From: Bacilli bacterium
Lineage (GTDB): Bacteria > Bacillota_I > Bacilli_A > RF39 > UBA660
Reading direction: 5' to 3'
Assembly: GCA_022795155.1 (NCBI GenBank)
Contig: JAAWGF010000013.1
Coordinates: forward strand, 1 to 42,316
DNA length: 42,316 nt
Every line of letters begins with the position of its first letter. Positions within the stretch are counted from its first letter, which is position 1. Of the stretch, positions 7,269-15,937 are shown in pieces. Under the pieces are notes generated by a model. That model did not search any database. It had not been told where the DNA came from and saw only the letters and a list, made by a program, of their open reading frames with translations. Position numbers and translations under genes: made by a program.

Positions 7269-8153
7269 ATGAGTAAAAAGATTATAATCGCTAAGTCTAC
7301 GAGACAAATAAATAATTTGCTTAATATATGTGATGGATTTATAATTGGTATAAAAGATTTGAGTGTTAATTTACCATGTTATTTTACTATGGAAGAAGCA
7401 AAAAAAATTATAACTCTATGTTTAGAAAATGAAAAAGAAATTTTTGTTAGTCTAAATAGAAATATGCATAATGACCAATTATCTGAATTGACTACTATTT
7501 TAAAGGAATTATCTAATTTACAAATCACTGGTTTAATTTTTTATGATATTGCGATTATTAATTTAAATCAAGAATTAGGTTTAAATTTAAAATTGATTTG
7601 GAATCAAGAGCATTTGGCTACTAATTATTGTACGATTAATTATTGGCATAAAAAAGGCGTATATGCTAGTTATTTATCTAGTGAATTAACAATTGATGAA
7701 ATTTTTTTTATAAGGAAAAAAACAAGCTGTTTACTTATGATGAATGTATTTGGATTTATACCTATGTTTACTTCTAAAAGGCCACTTGTTAAAAATTATT
7801 TAGATAAATTTTCTTTAAATGATAAATCCAAAATAAATTATTTAGAAAAAGAAGGTAATATTTATCCTATTATAAGTGAAGATGTTACAACAGTTTATTC
7901 TAGTAAAATATTAAATTTATTAATGGAATTTTTTAATTTATCTAAAGTAGGAATAGATTATTTCGTATTTAATAGTTTTAACATAAATGAAGATGTTTTT
8001 AAAGAAATCATAGAACTTTTTAATGAGTCTAATGGTCTTACTGATAATTGCTTATTTGAGAGGGTAAATATGCTATTAAATTATAATATCGATACAGGTT
8101 TTTTATATAAAGATACAGTTTATAAGGTGAAAAAAAATGGACAAAAAGGATAA
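7269..8153 (+). CDS. trhP1: U32-family tRNA hydroxylation protein 1 (TrhP1/YrrN-like)
   Basis: 294 aa, a peptidase-U32-family protein without the Cys-rich signature of its downstream partner. The segments 'CDGFIIGIKDLSV', 'EIFVSLNRNMHN' and 'LKLIWNQEHLATNY' follow the TIM-barrel layout of the short partner. In Bacillus subtilis the pair YrrN/YrrO (TrhP1/TrhP2) is needed for prephenate-dependent 5-hydroxyuridine at tRNA position 34. The 17-base overlap with the longer U32 gene and the nearby greA match the known yrrN-yrrO-udk-greA order. The assignment rests mostly on this context. Confidence 0.72.
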   Translation: MSKKIIIAKSTRQINNLLNICDGFIIGIKDLSVNLPCYFTMEEAKKIITLCLENEKEIFVSLNRNMHNDQLSELTTILKELSNLQITGLIFYDIAIINLNQELGLNLKLIWNQEHLATNYCTINYWHKKGVYASYLSSELTIDEIFFIRKKTSCLLMMNVFGFIPMFTSKRPLVKNYLDKFSLNDKSKINYLEKEGNIYPIISEDVTTVYSSKILNLLMEFFNLSKVGIDYFVFNSFNINEDVFKEIIELFNESNGLTDNCLFERVNMLLNYNIDTGFLYKDTVYKVKKNGQKG

Positions 8154-9342
8154 ACCAGAATTATTAGCGCCTGCAGGTGATTTAGAACGACTTAAAATTG
8201 CTCTTTTATATGGAGCTGATGCAGTTTATGTCGGTGGAGATTTATTTAGCCTTAGGGCTAATGCGATAAATTTTTCTTTAGAAGAATTAGAAGAAGCTGT
8301 ATTATTTACTCATAGTCTTTCAAAAAAATTATATGTTACTGTAAATATTGCATTACATAATAAAGAAGCGGATAAAATAATTAATTATTTAGAAGCCCTA
8401 GATAAAATTGGTGTAGACGCTATTATCGTAAGCGATCCTTTTATTATCGATTTAGCTATTAAAAGAACGAAAATACCTGTTCATTTGTCGACACAACAGT
8501 CAACTTTAAATTATGAGGCAATCAAGTTTTTTAAGCGTGAAGGCGTTTCACGTATTGTTTTAGCCCGTGAGGTTAGTGCGTCTGATATTAAATTAATTAA
8601 AGAAAAGGTTGATATTGAATTAGAGTGTTTTGTTCATGGTGCAATGTGTGCATCTTATAGTGGTAGATGTGTTTTATCGAACTTTTTAACAGCTCGTGAT
8701 TCTAATCGTGGGGGTTGTAGCCAAATTTGTCGCTGGGATTTTAAATTATTAAATGAATTTCAAAATCAGTTGCAAGGTGAAAAAGATTTTACGTTTTGTA
8801 CTAAAGATTTATCACTTTTAAAACATATTCCTGATTTAATTGAATTAGGTGTAGATTCTTTTAAAATTGAAGGTAGAATGCGATCGACTTATTATATTGC
8901 GACTGTGGTCAATATTTATCGTCGTGTGATTGATGAATATTTTTATGATAAAAAAAATTATCACTATAATGTAGAATATGAGAAAATTTTAAGGAATTGT
9001 GCTAATAGAGATTCTGTCCCTCAATTTTTTGATGGTGATTGTGGTGTTGATTGCCAATATTATAATGGTCGAGTTGAAGTATCAAATCAAGATTTTTTAG
9101 GTATTGTTTTAAGTTATGATGAGCAAACTAAATTAGCAGTTATAGAACAACGCAATTATTTTAAACAGGGCGATATCGTTGAATTTTTTGGACCTAATAC
9201 TGAACCATTTTCTGTTAAAATTTCTGAAATATATGATGAGTTTAATAATATAATTGATATAGTAAGACATCCTAAACAAATTGTAAAACTAAAATTACAG
9301 ATAAAAGTTCGTCGAAATGATATGATGCGAATAAAAAAATAA
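8137..9342 (+). CDS. trhP2: U32-family tRNA hydroxylation protein 2 (TrhP2/YrrO-like)
   Basis: 401 aa. It opens with 'PELLAPAGDLERLKIALLYGADAVYVGG', typical of U32 proteins, and has the U32 signature 'ECFVHGAMCASYSGRCVLS' near 165-183, then 'NRGGCSQICRW', whose cysteines are metal/cluster ligands in this family. 'DSFKIEGRMRS' is also conserved. The C-terminal beta-barrel (about 325-395) is present. The old peptidase name is doubtful; with TrhP1 it acts in wobble-uridine hydroxylation. It overlaps trhP1 by 17 bases, with GGTGAA just upstream of the ATG. Confidence 0.88.
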   Translation: MDKKDKPELLAPAGDLERLKIALLYGADAVYVGGDLFSLRANAINFSLEELEEAVLFTHSLSKKLYVTVNIALHNKEADKIINYLEALDKIGVDAIIVSDPFIIDLAIKRTKIPVHLSTQQSTLNYEAIKFFKREGVSRIVLAREVSASDIKLIKEKVDIELECFVHGAMCASYSGRCVLSNFLTARDSNRGGCSQICRWDFKLLNEFQNQLQGEKDFTFCTKDLSLLKHIPDLIELGVDSFKIEGRMRSTYYIATVVNIYRRVIDEYFYDKKNYHYNVEYEKILRNCANRDSVPQFFDGDCGVDCQYYNGRVEVSNQDFLGIVLSYDEQTKLAVIEQRNYFKQGDIVEFFGPNTEPFSVKISEIYDEFNNIIDIVRHPKQIVKLKLQIKVRRNDMMRIKK

Positions 9343-9360
9343 AGGAGGAATTTATTAAAA

Positions 9361-9888
9361 GTGTTAGAAGAGTTAAATATAATTGAATTTTGTTTTAAGA
9401 ACCAATCTAACGATTATCAAAAATTATTGGAACAGCAACCAATTTGTTTATCAGGATATTCAATTTATGTTAACGATTATGATGGCTCATTACGGTCATT
9501 AATTCAAAGTTATGAAAGCGAATGTGCCCAATTTCCTTCGGTTTTTGAACTTAAACTTCATGAAAAAGCAGCTTGCTTGGCCATTGCTATTAAGAAAAAT
9601 CCTTATTTTTTCGTTAAAAATCATCTTGGTTTTAATGAATATACTTATATTAATAGTTTATTTGCTGTTGATGTAGCCTTAAAGTTTTGTGAACGTAATT
9701 TGCCATTTGAACTTCAAACTAATTTTGAACAATTATGCTTAAATAGTGAAGTTCAGTATACAAAAGAGTTATTAGCAAAAATTTTAGAATATAAGAATGT
9801 GATGGCTATTAATATTAGTGATAATATTAAAATGGAAGTTGATTTGTTATTATCGGTTTTAAAATCTAAACTAAATGTCAAAAAATAA
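9361..9888 (+). CDS. Hypothetical 175-aa protein after trhP2
   Basis: No family recognised. It starts at GTG, 11 bases behind a strong AAAGGAGG that directly follows the trhP2 stop, so it is in the same operon. The protein is soluble, without membrane segments, with five or six scattered cysteines and a helical pattern in the second half (KELLAKILEYKNVM, VDLLLSVLKSKL). In Bacillus the place between yrrO and greA is held by udk; this protein has no P-loop and is not a uridine kinase. Confidence 0.7.
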   Translation: MLEELNIIEFCFKNQSNDYQKLLEQQPICLSGYSIYVNDYDGSLRSLIQSYESECAQFPSVFELKLHEKAACLAIAIKKNPYFFVKNHLGFNEYTYINSLFAVDVALKFCERNLPFELQTNFEQLCLNSEVQYTKELLAKILEYKNVMAINISDNIKMEVDLLLSVLKSKLNVKK

Positions 9889-9906
9889 TTAAAATTCGTC
9901 ATTAAA

Positions 9907-9945
9907 ATTTTATTTTTGAATATAATATTCAATATAAAATAAAAT
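9907..9945 (+). repeat. Imperfect inverted repeat between the hypothetical gene and greA
   Basis: The left arm 9907-9923 pairs with 9925-9945, including TTGAATAT/ATATTCAA around a one-base centre and an outer ATTTTATTTT/AAAATAAAAT pair. No T tract follows, so it could be a weak terminator or chance in AT-rich DNA. Confidence 0.35.
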
Positions 9946-9964
9946 TAAAAAATTTTAAAAATTG

Positions 9965-9993
9965 TTGACAAAATAATAAATAAGTAGTATTAT
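9965..9993 (+). promoter_or_regulatory. Near-consensus SigA promoter of greA
   Basis: TTGACA (9965-9970), 17-bp spacer, TATTAT (9988-9993); greA begins 52 bases further on. Confidence 0.75.
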
Positions 9994-10045
9994 TTTGTAG
10001 ACTTGTGAAAGAGATAAAATTGAAAAAATTATGAGGTGAAAAAAC

Positions 10046-10522
10046 ATGTCAAATTCAGATACAAAAGAAATTTATTTAACCGAAGCTGGTTTAAAAGATA
10101 TGGAAAAGGAATTAGAATTCTTAAAATTGGAGAAAAGACCAGAAGTTATTGCTGCCTTAAAAGATGCGCGTGCTTTAGGTGATTTAAGCGAAAATGCTGA
10201 GTATGATGCGGCTAGAACAGAACAAGCACAAGTTGAAGGAAGAATTGCGGAATTAGAAAGAATGCTTGAAAATGCTATTGTAATAAAGGATGTCAAAACT
10301 GATAAGGTATCAATTGGAACAACCGTTACAATTAAGTATGTTGAAGATGAAGATACAGAAGTTTATCAAATTGTGGGTAGTAAAGAAGCTGATCCGTTTG
10401 AAAATAAAATTTCAAATGAATCACCGATTGCCAAAGCTATTATGGGTCTTTCAATAGGAAGTAAAGTAACTGTTGATAGTCCTAATGGAAAATATGATGT
10501 TGAAATTGTAAAAATTGCATGA
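10046..10522 (+). CDS. greA: Transcript cleavage factor GreA
   Basis: 158 aa, the usual length. The N-terminal coiled coil (about 10-77) carries the acidic tip 'LGDLSENAEYDAA' that reaches the RNA polymerase active site and stimulates cleavage of backtracked RNA. The C-terminal FKBP-like domain shows 'ISNESPIAKAIMG' and 'GSKVTVDSPNG'. Own near-consensus promoter and terminator, so it is monocistronic. RBS GAGGTGAA. It ends in TGA, which confirms TGA as a stop. Confidence 0.96.
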   Translation: MSNSDTKEIYLTEAGLKDMEKELEFLKLEKRPEVIAALKDARALGDLSENAEYDAARTEQAQVEGRIAELERMLENAIVIKDVKTDKVSIGTTVTIKYVEDEDTEVYQIVGSKEADPFENKISNESPIAKAIMGLSIGSKVTVDSPNGKYDVEIVKIA

Positions 10523-10540
10523 GCACATATGTGCTTTTTT
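10522..10540 (+). terminator. Intrinsic terminator of greA
   Basis: Palindrome AGCACATATGTGCT (10522-10535) followed by a T run; it begins at the greA stop codon. Confidence 0.8.
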
Positions 10541-10560
10541 CTATATGAAATTAAAAAAGA

Positions 10561-10589
10561 TTGTAAAATAGGTAAAAATATTATATACT
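10561..10589 (+). promoter_or_regulatory. SigA-type promoter of tig
   Basis: TTGTAA (10561-10566), 17-bp spacer, TATACT (10584-10589), 30 bases before the tig start. Confidence 0.65.
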
Positions 10590-10618
10590 ATAGTAGTATT
10601 AGTTTGAGGAGGATTTAA

Positions 10619-11869
10619 ATGGCAAATAAAAATGAAAAGGAAATAGTAATTAAAGTAGAGGGTCAAAAATGGCAAGATGCTTTAGATAAGGCTTATATGA
10701 AAGCTAACAAGACAGCTAAAATTGCAGGTTTTAGACCTGGTAAAGCTCCAAAAGAAATATTTTTAAAGAAATATGGTAAGGAATCTTTATATAATGATGC
10801 TATGAATTTGTGCGTTGATGATGCATATGATCAAATGTTAAAAGATAATGCGAATTTAGAAATTGTTGCTCAACCAGTGTTAAGTTTAAATTCAATTGAT
10901 GAAAATGGTGTAGAGTTTAAATTTATTTTAACATTAAAACCTGTTGTTAAATTAGGTCAATATAAAAATTTGGGAGTAAAAAAAGATACAGTTAAAGTAA
11001 CTAAAAAAGAAATAAGTGAAAATATTGAAAGTATGCGTAAAAGATATGCTGAAAATGTTCCAAAAGAAGGTAAATTAGAAGATGGCGATATTGCTATTAT
11101 TGATTTTGAAGGATTTAAAGATGATGTAGCTTTTGAAGGCGGTAAAGGTGAGAACTATTCTTTAACGATTGGTTCAAATACTTTTATTCCTGGATTTGAA
11201 GAACAGTTAATTGGTATGGAAAAAGGTGAAGAAAGAAGTATTAATTTAACTTTCCCTAGTGATTATCACAGTGAGGATTTAAAAGGCAAACCTGTTGTTT
11301 TCAAAGTTAAATTAAATGAAATTAAAACGGTTAAAATACCAGACTTAGATGATGATTTTTTTGCTGATCTAGGTTTAGAAGGTATTAATTCTAAAGAGGC
11401 TTTAGAAAAGCAAGTTGAAGAAAATTTAACTGCTCAAAAGGAGCAAACAGCCGAAAATAAATATTTTGATGATTTATTAGAAGCTGCCAGTAAAAATGTT
11501 GAAGTTGATATACCACATGTTATGATTCATGAAGAAATTGAACGTATGTTAAAGCAATATGAAGAAAATTTAAAGATGCAAGGATTAACGCTAGAACAAT
11601 TTTATCAATTTACGCATTCTAATGAGCAAGCATTAAAAGATCAAATGCATGAAGAAGCAGAAAAGCGTGTATTATATCGTTTAATGTTAGAAGAAATCGC
11701 TAAGAGTGAAAAAATTGAGATTGATGATACACAAGCTAATGAGGAAGCTGCTAAGCTAGCTAGTAAATATCAATTGCCAAAAGATGAATTTTTAAAGTTA
11801 TTTGGTGGCTTAGAAATGGTTAAATACGATTTGACAATGCGTGGAGCAATGGAAGCTTTAAAAAAATAG
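10619..11869 (+). CDS. tig: Trigger factor, ribosome-bound chaperone
   Basis: 416 aa. The ribosome-docking motif GFRPGKAP is at 37-44. The FKBP-type prolyl isomerase domain (about 145-235) shows 'EDGDIAIIDFEGF', 'FIPGFEEQLIGM' and 'VFKVKLNEI'. The rest is the helical chaperone domain. The N-terminus before the docking loop is some residues shorter than in most homologues (MANKNEKEIVIKVEG). Start set by GAGGAGG upstream. Folds nascent proteins at the exit tunnel. Confidence 0.95.
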   Translation: MANKNEKEIVIKVEGQKWQDALDKAYMKANKTAKIAGFRPGKAPKEIFLKKYGKESLYNDAMNLCVDDAYDQMLKDNANLEIVAQPVLSLNSIDENGVEFKFILTLKPVVKLGQYKNLGVKKDTVKVTKKEISENIESMRKRYAENVPKEGKLEDGDIAIIDFEGFKDDVAFEGGKGENYSLTIGSNTFIPGFEEQLIGMEKGEERSINLTFPSDYHSEDLKGKPVVFKVKLNEIKTVKIPDLDDDFFADLGLEGINSKEALEKQVEENLTAQKEQTAENKYFDDLLEAASKNVEVDIPHVMIHEEIERMLKQYEENLKMQGLTLEQFYQFTHSNEQALKDQMHEEAEKRVLYRLMLEEIAKSEKIEIDDTQANEEAAKLASKYQLPKDEFLKLFGGLEMVKYDLTMRGAMEALKK

Positions 11870-11913
11870 TATAATATTTTAAAAAAATATAGTATAATAA
11901 ATTTGGTGATAAT

Positions 11914-12231
11914 ATGGAAAATATGTGGCAATATATTATAATTATTGTTGTGTTGCTTATTGTTGCACTTGCAATTACAAAGTCCAAGAAAAAAGATTTT
12001 AAGATTGAGGCTAATAGGTTAGTTGAATACTTAGGTGGTAAGGGCAATATTATTAATTATGAAGTGCTTAAGTCACGTTTTGTGGTAACATTAAAAAATA
12101 TTGATATTGTCAATAAAGATGGTATTCAAAAAATTGGGGCTCAGGGAATTGTTGAAATTGACAATCAACTTAAAATTATTTTGGGCGAGGAAGCTAACCA
12201 ATTAAAGAAATATATTGATGATTTAAAGTGA
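11914..12231 (+). CDS. Membrane-anchored EIIB-like domain protein lacking the phospho-cysteine
   Basis: 105 aa: one helix at 6-22, a basic stretch, then a domain matching PTS glucose-type EIIB. 'NRLVEYLGGKGNI' (34-46) and 'IGAQGIVEIDNQLKIILGEEANQL' follow the EIIB order. The active-site block normally reads A-C-I-T-R-L-R; here it is V-L-K-S-R-F-V (51-57), with Leu52 in place of the phosphorylated Cys. There is no EIIC domain or other PTS gene nearby. It cannot act as a normal sugar phosphotransfer protein; a sensing or scaffolding role is a guess. RBS GGTGATAAT. Followed by a terminator. Confidence 0.68.
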   Translation: MENMWQYIIIIVVLLIVALAITKSKKKDFKIEANRLVEYLGGKGNIINYEVLKSRFVVTLKNIDIVNKDGIQKIGAQGIVEIDNQLKIILGEEANQLKKYIDDLK

Positions 12232-12252
12232 TAATTTTCATCACTTTTTTTC
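12225..12252 (+). terminator. Intrinsic terminator after the EIIB-like gene
   Basis: Stem 12225-12232 with 12240-12247, loop of 7, then a T run; overlaps the stop codon. Confidence 0.75.
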
Positions 12253-12310
12253 TTTTTTCGACAAAATTCGCTTCTTAGATATTATATATTGTAATTAAGG
12301 GTGATTTTTA

Positions 12311-13558
12311 ATGAATTTATATACAAATATATTTTTATGTATTATTTATATAACATATCCACTTTTGATGTTTTTATTTTATGTGGCATACAATCGAAAT
12401 TATTGTAAGGAAGAAAATAATTTATTTTTAGATGTAGCTTTAATTAGTTCGTTTTATTTAATTATTAAATTTACAAATCCGATTTTTGGTTATTTTCCAC
12501 CAATTATTTTTAATGTCCCACTTGTTATAGCTTATTTAAAAAAACGAAATATTACAATATTTCTTTTATCTATTATGAGTGTTATTTGTTATACACAACA
12601 TTTTGATTTAAATTTTGTTTTAATAATTATTGAATATATTACTTATTTCTTTTTATATTTAGCATTAATAGAACAAAAAAATTATAATGATAAATATATT
12701 AATTCATTTATTATTATTAAATCTTTCTTTTTTACTTTAATTAGTGTTTATTCTAATTTCTATAATGGAGATAATTATATAGAATTTTTTGCGCAAATAT
12801 TAATATTAATATTAATTTTATATTTGACAATTTATTTTACAACCTTATTATTCGAAAAAGGAGAAGAAATAATTAAGTATCATATGAGCTTAAAAGAGCT
12901 TGAACAATCAAAACAAATTCAAAATTCACTTTTTAAAATTACACATGAAATTAAAAACCCAATTGCGGTATGCAAAGGATATTTGGATATGTTTGATACA
13001 AATAATCCTGATCATAGTACTAAATATGTACCTATATTAAGGGAAGAGATTGAGCGAGTTTTGCTTCTTTTACAAGATTTTTTATCAATAACTAGGGTAA
13101 ATATTGAAAGAGAAGCAATGGATATATATTTGTTAATAGGAGATATTGCGGATGATTTTAAACCTATTTTAAAAAATAAAAATATCAAATTAGATTTAAA
13201 AATACCTGATGATGAACTATATATTAGTGGGGACTACAATCGATTAAAACAAGTTATATTAAATATTATTAAAAATAGTATTGAAGCAATTCCAAGTGAT
13301 AGACATGGGTTAATTAAAATATATACTAAAAAGTCTAAAAATAAAATAAATATTTATATAGCTGATAATGGGGTTGGTATGGATAAAGAAGTTCTTAAGC
13401 ATCTTAATGAACCATTTTTTACAACTAAATGTAATGGAACAGGCTTAGGTGTAACTTTATCATCAGAAATAATTGGAGCCCATGATGGGAAGATAAACTA
13501 TTCTTCGGTTGAAAATCAAGGTACTACTGTCGAGATAATTTTAAATTGTATAAGTTAA
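12311..13558 (+). CDS. Multi-pass membrane histidine kinase (sporulation-kinase-like)
   Basis: 415 aa. Residues 1-185 hold about six membrane helices with no recognised sensor domain. A HisKA region follows with 'HEIKNPIAVCKGYLDMF' (phospho-His near 215), the N box 'LNIIKNSIEAI', G1 'IADNGVGMD', and F/G2 boxes 'EPFFTTKCNGTGLGVTLSSEIIGAHDG'. The layout (six helices directly linked to a kinase) and the 'SEIIGAHDGKI' ending resemble KinB-type kinases that feed phosphorelays. No response regulator lies next to it. With gpr and gerQ in the same window, a role in starting sporulation is possible but is inference. Terminator at 13644; priA follows from its own promoter. Confidence 0.85.
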   Translation: MNLYTNIFLCIIYITYPLLMFLFYVAYNRNYCKEENNLFLDVALISSFYLIIKFTNPIFGYFPPIIFNVPLVIAYLKKRNITIFLLSIMSVICYTQHFDLNFVLIIIEYITYFFLYLALIEQKNYNDKYINSFIIIKSFFFTLISVYSNFYNGDNYIEFFAQILILILILYLTIYFTTLLFEKGEEIIKYHMSLKELEQSKQIQNSLFKITHEIKNPIAVCKGYLDMFDTNNPDHSTKYVPILREEIERVLLLLQDFLSITRVNIEREAMDIYLLIGDIADDFKPILKNKNIKLDLKIPDDELYISGDYNRLKQVILNIIKNSIEAIPSDRHGLIKIYTKKSKNKINIYIADNGVGMDKEVLKHLNEPFFTTKCNGTGLGVTLSSEIIGAHDGKINYSSVENQGTTVEIILNCIS

Positions 13559-13643
13559 ATGTTTGATTTTAATATGTCTTAATTATATATTTGGAATTTA
13601 TTAATAAATTTCAATATTAAAAGAGTAAGACACAATATTTAAT

Positions 13644-13670
13644 AGTTAGAAATTTCTAACTGTTTTTTTC
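13644..13670 (+). terminator. Intrinsic terminator after the histidine kinase gene
   Basis: Perfect 18-bp palindrome (13644-13661) followed by a T run; it is just upstream of the priA -35 box. Confidence 0.75.
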
Positions 13671-13701
13671 TTGACAAACAAATGTTTCGTTATGCTATAA
13701 T
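13671..13701 (+). promoter_or_regulatory. SigA promoter with extended -10 before priA
   Basis: TTGACA (13671-13676), TATAAT (13696-13701) with TG one base upstream. The 19-bp spacer is long, but the extended -10 can compensate. Confidence 0.6.
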
Positions 13702-13716
13702 GGTTATGGTGGTAAT

Positions 13717-15891
13717 ATGACAATTGATGTATTAGTTGAACTAAAATTAAAAAAAGTGGATAAAACTTTTACATATTCAGTACCAAAAGATTTAGAGGAA
13801 CAAATAAAGATTGGAATTAGGGTTTTAGTTCCCTTTGGTAAACAAAAATTAGAAGGTTTTGTTCTAAAAATTAATAATAATTTAAATCCAAGTTTTTCTT
13901 TAAAAGATATTTTAATGATTATTGATAAACATTCGGTTTTAAATAAAGAAATGTTGGAACTTGGAGTATATATTAGTAAAAAGACATTATCACCATTAAT
14001 AAGTTGTTATCAATTGATGTTACCATCTGCTTTAAAGGCTAAAAAAAATGTACAGGTAAATAAAAAATATGTAGTATATCTGAAATTAAATAACGATATT
14101 GATCTTACGGCTTTAACAAATAAGCAAAAGCAAATAATTGATTTATTTAAAGAAAATGACCGTATTTTAAAAAAGGAAGCTACCTTAATTTCTTCTTCTA
14201 TTACAAAAACATTATTGAGTAAGGGAATTATAGTAGAGTATAAAGAAGAAGTATATCGCTTGAATGGGGATATTCAAAAAAAGAAAAGTACAATTAAATT
14301 AAATGCTTCTCAAACTAAGGTTGTTAATGAAGTTATTTCTAATATGAATTTGTTTAAACCATATTTATTGTTTGGTGTTACAGGTAGTGGTAAAACAGAG
14401 GTATATATGCATATTATTGAACATATTATTTCCTTAAATAAGGAAGCAATCGTTTTGGTTCCAGAAATAAGTTTAACACCGCAGATGGTTGATGTTTTTA
14501 GCTCAAGATTTGGTAGTAATGTTGCCATTTTGCATAGTCGCCTTAGTGATGGAGAAAAATATGATGAATGGCGGAAAATTGAACGAAAAGAAGTTAAAAT
14601 TGCTATTGGTGCTAGAAGTGCTATTTTTGCGCCTTTTACAAATCTAGGTATTATTATTATTGATGAAGAACATTCAGAAAACTATAAGCAAGAAAATACG
14701 CCTAAGTATAATGCGATTGATATTGCGATTTGGCGTGCCAAAAAATATAATTGTCCACTTATTTTAGGTAGTGCAACGCCATCAATTGAAAGTTATACAA
14801 GAGTTAAGACTGGAATTTATAATTTATTAGAATTAAAAACTCGTGTTAATAATACTTTACCTAAAGTTAATATGGTTAATATGAAATCAGAAATAAAAAA
14901 AGGTTATAGTGTTTTGTCAGAAGTATTATGTAAAAAAATGGCTGAACGTTTAGAAAAAAAAGAACAAATTATTATTTTATTAAACCGACGTGGCTATTCA
15001 ACTATTTTGACTTGTCATAATTGTGGTCATACAGAAAAGTGTCCTAATTGTGATATACCTTTAACTTATCATAAATCTTCTAATACAATGCGCTGTCATT
15101 ACTGTGGATATGGTTCTAGAAGAATAAGTGTATGTCCAGAATGCAAAAGCCAAGACATTAATGAGTTTGGAATGGGGACACAAAGGCTTGAAGAGTATAT
15201 TCAAAAACAATTTCCCAAAGCTAGGATTGTTCGAATGGATATTGATACTACAACTAAAAAAGGCAGTCATGCAGCAATAATTAACAGTTTTAAAAATCAT
15301 GGTTATGATATTTTAATTGGAACGCAAATGATAGCTAAGGGCCTTGATTTTCCACTTGTTACACTAGTTGGTGTTTTAAATAGTGATGCTTCTTTAAATA
15401 TTCCCGACTTTAGGAGCGGGGAGCGAACATTTCAACTTTTAAACCAAATAGCTGGTCGAGCAGGACGTGGGTCTTTACCAGGTGAGGTAATTATACAAGG
15501 TTTTAATATTGATCATTATAGTATTGTAACATCTTGTAATAATGATTATATTAATTTTTATGAAGAAGAAATGTGTATAAGAAAAACACTAAAATATCCA
15601 CCATATTACAATATCTGTTTAATAAAAATAAGTGGTCAAAATGAGAACTATTTAAATAATGAGGCTAATAAAATAAGAAAATATTTGGATTTAAATTTAT
15701 CTAAAAATGTTGATATTTTTGGTCCAAACTTTTCAAGTATTCCAAAAATTAATAATATTTTTTATATGCAGTTAATTATTAAATATAAGAGAGTTCCCGA
15801 TATTATAGATAAAATTAATTATTTGATTCAAAATTATCAAAATAACAAAAAGGTTAATTTGGAAATAGATTTAAATCCTATAAAAATATAG
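13717..15891 (+). CDS. priA: Primosomal replication restart helicase PriA
   Basis: 724 aa. The N-terminal DNA 3'-end binding domain is followed by a superfamily 2 helicase: Walker A 'GVTGSGKTEVYM' (about 219), 'DEEH' (about 315), 'LGSATPS', 'ILLNRRGYS'. The paired zinc-binding sites 'CHNCGHTEKCPNC' and 'CHYCGYGSRRISVCPEC' (about 432-475) and motifs V-VI 'GTQMIAKGLDFP' and 'QIAGRAGRG' complete it. PriA reloads DnaB at stalled forks. It leads a run with fmt (46-base gap), a common Bacillota arrangement (priA-def-fmt), but def is missing here. Confidence 0.96.
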   Translation: MTIDVLVELKLKKVDKTFTYSVPKDLEEQIKIGIRVLVPFGKQKLEGFVLKINNNLNPSFSLKDILMIIDKHSVLNKEMLELGVYISKKTLSPLISCYQLMLPSALKAKKNVQVNKKYVVYLKLNNDIDLTALTNKQKQIIDLFKENDRILKKEATLISSSITKTLLSKGIIVEYKEEVYRLNGDIQKKKSTIKLNASQTKVVNEVISNMNLFKPYLLFGVTGSGKTEVYMHIIEHIISLNKEAIVLVPEISLTPQMVDVFSSRFGSNVAILHSRLSDGEKYDEWRKIERKEVKIAIGARSAIFAPFTNLGIIIIDEEHSENYKQENTPKYNAIDIAIWRAKKYNCPLILGSATPSIESYTRVKTGIYNLLELKTRVNNTLPKVNMVNMKSEIKKGYSVLSEVLCKKMAERLEKKEQIIILLNRRGYSTILTCHNCGHTEKCPNCDIPLTYHKSSNTMRCHYCGYGSRRISVCPECKSQDINEFGMGTQRLEEYIQKQFPKARIVRMDIDTTTKKGSHAAIINSFKNHGYDILIGTQMIAKGLDFPLVTLVGVLNSDASLNIPDFRSGERTFQLLNQIAGRAGRGSLPGEVIIQGFNIDHYSIVTSCNNDYINFYEEEMCIRKTLKYPPYYNICLIKISGQNENYLNNEANKIRKYLDLNLSKNVDIFGPNFSSIPKINNIFYMQLIIKYKRVPDIIDKINYLIQNYQNNKKVNLEIDLNPIKI

Positions 15892-15937
15892 TTATTTAAA
15901 ATTTTTTGTGATAAAATAATAATAGAGAAGGTGAACA

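Noticed and set aside
12797-12825. Short AT repeat (repeated ATTAAT units) as a microsatellite
   Set aside because: It encodes a run of Ile/Leu in a membrane helix of the kinase and is explained by coding in an AT-rich genome.
13567-13631. Nested inverted repeats after the histidine kinase gene (TTTTAATAT/ATATTAAAA, GTCTTA/TAAGAC and a central AATTTATTAATAAATT)
   Set aside because: The arms are AT-rich and only loosely aligned, and a clear terminator follows; chance is likely.
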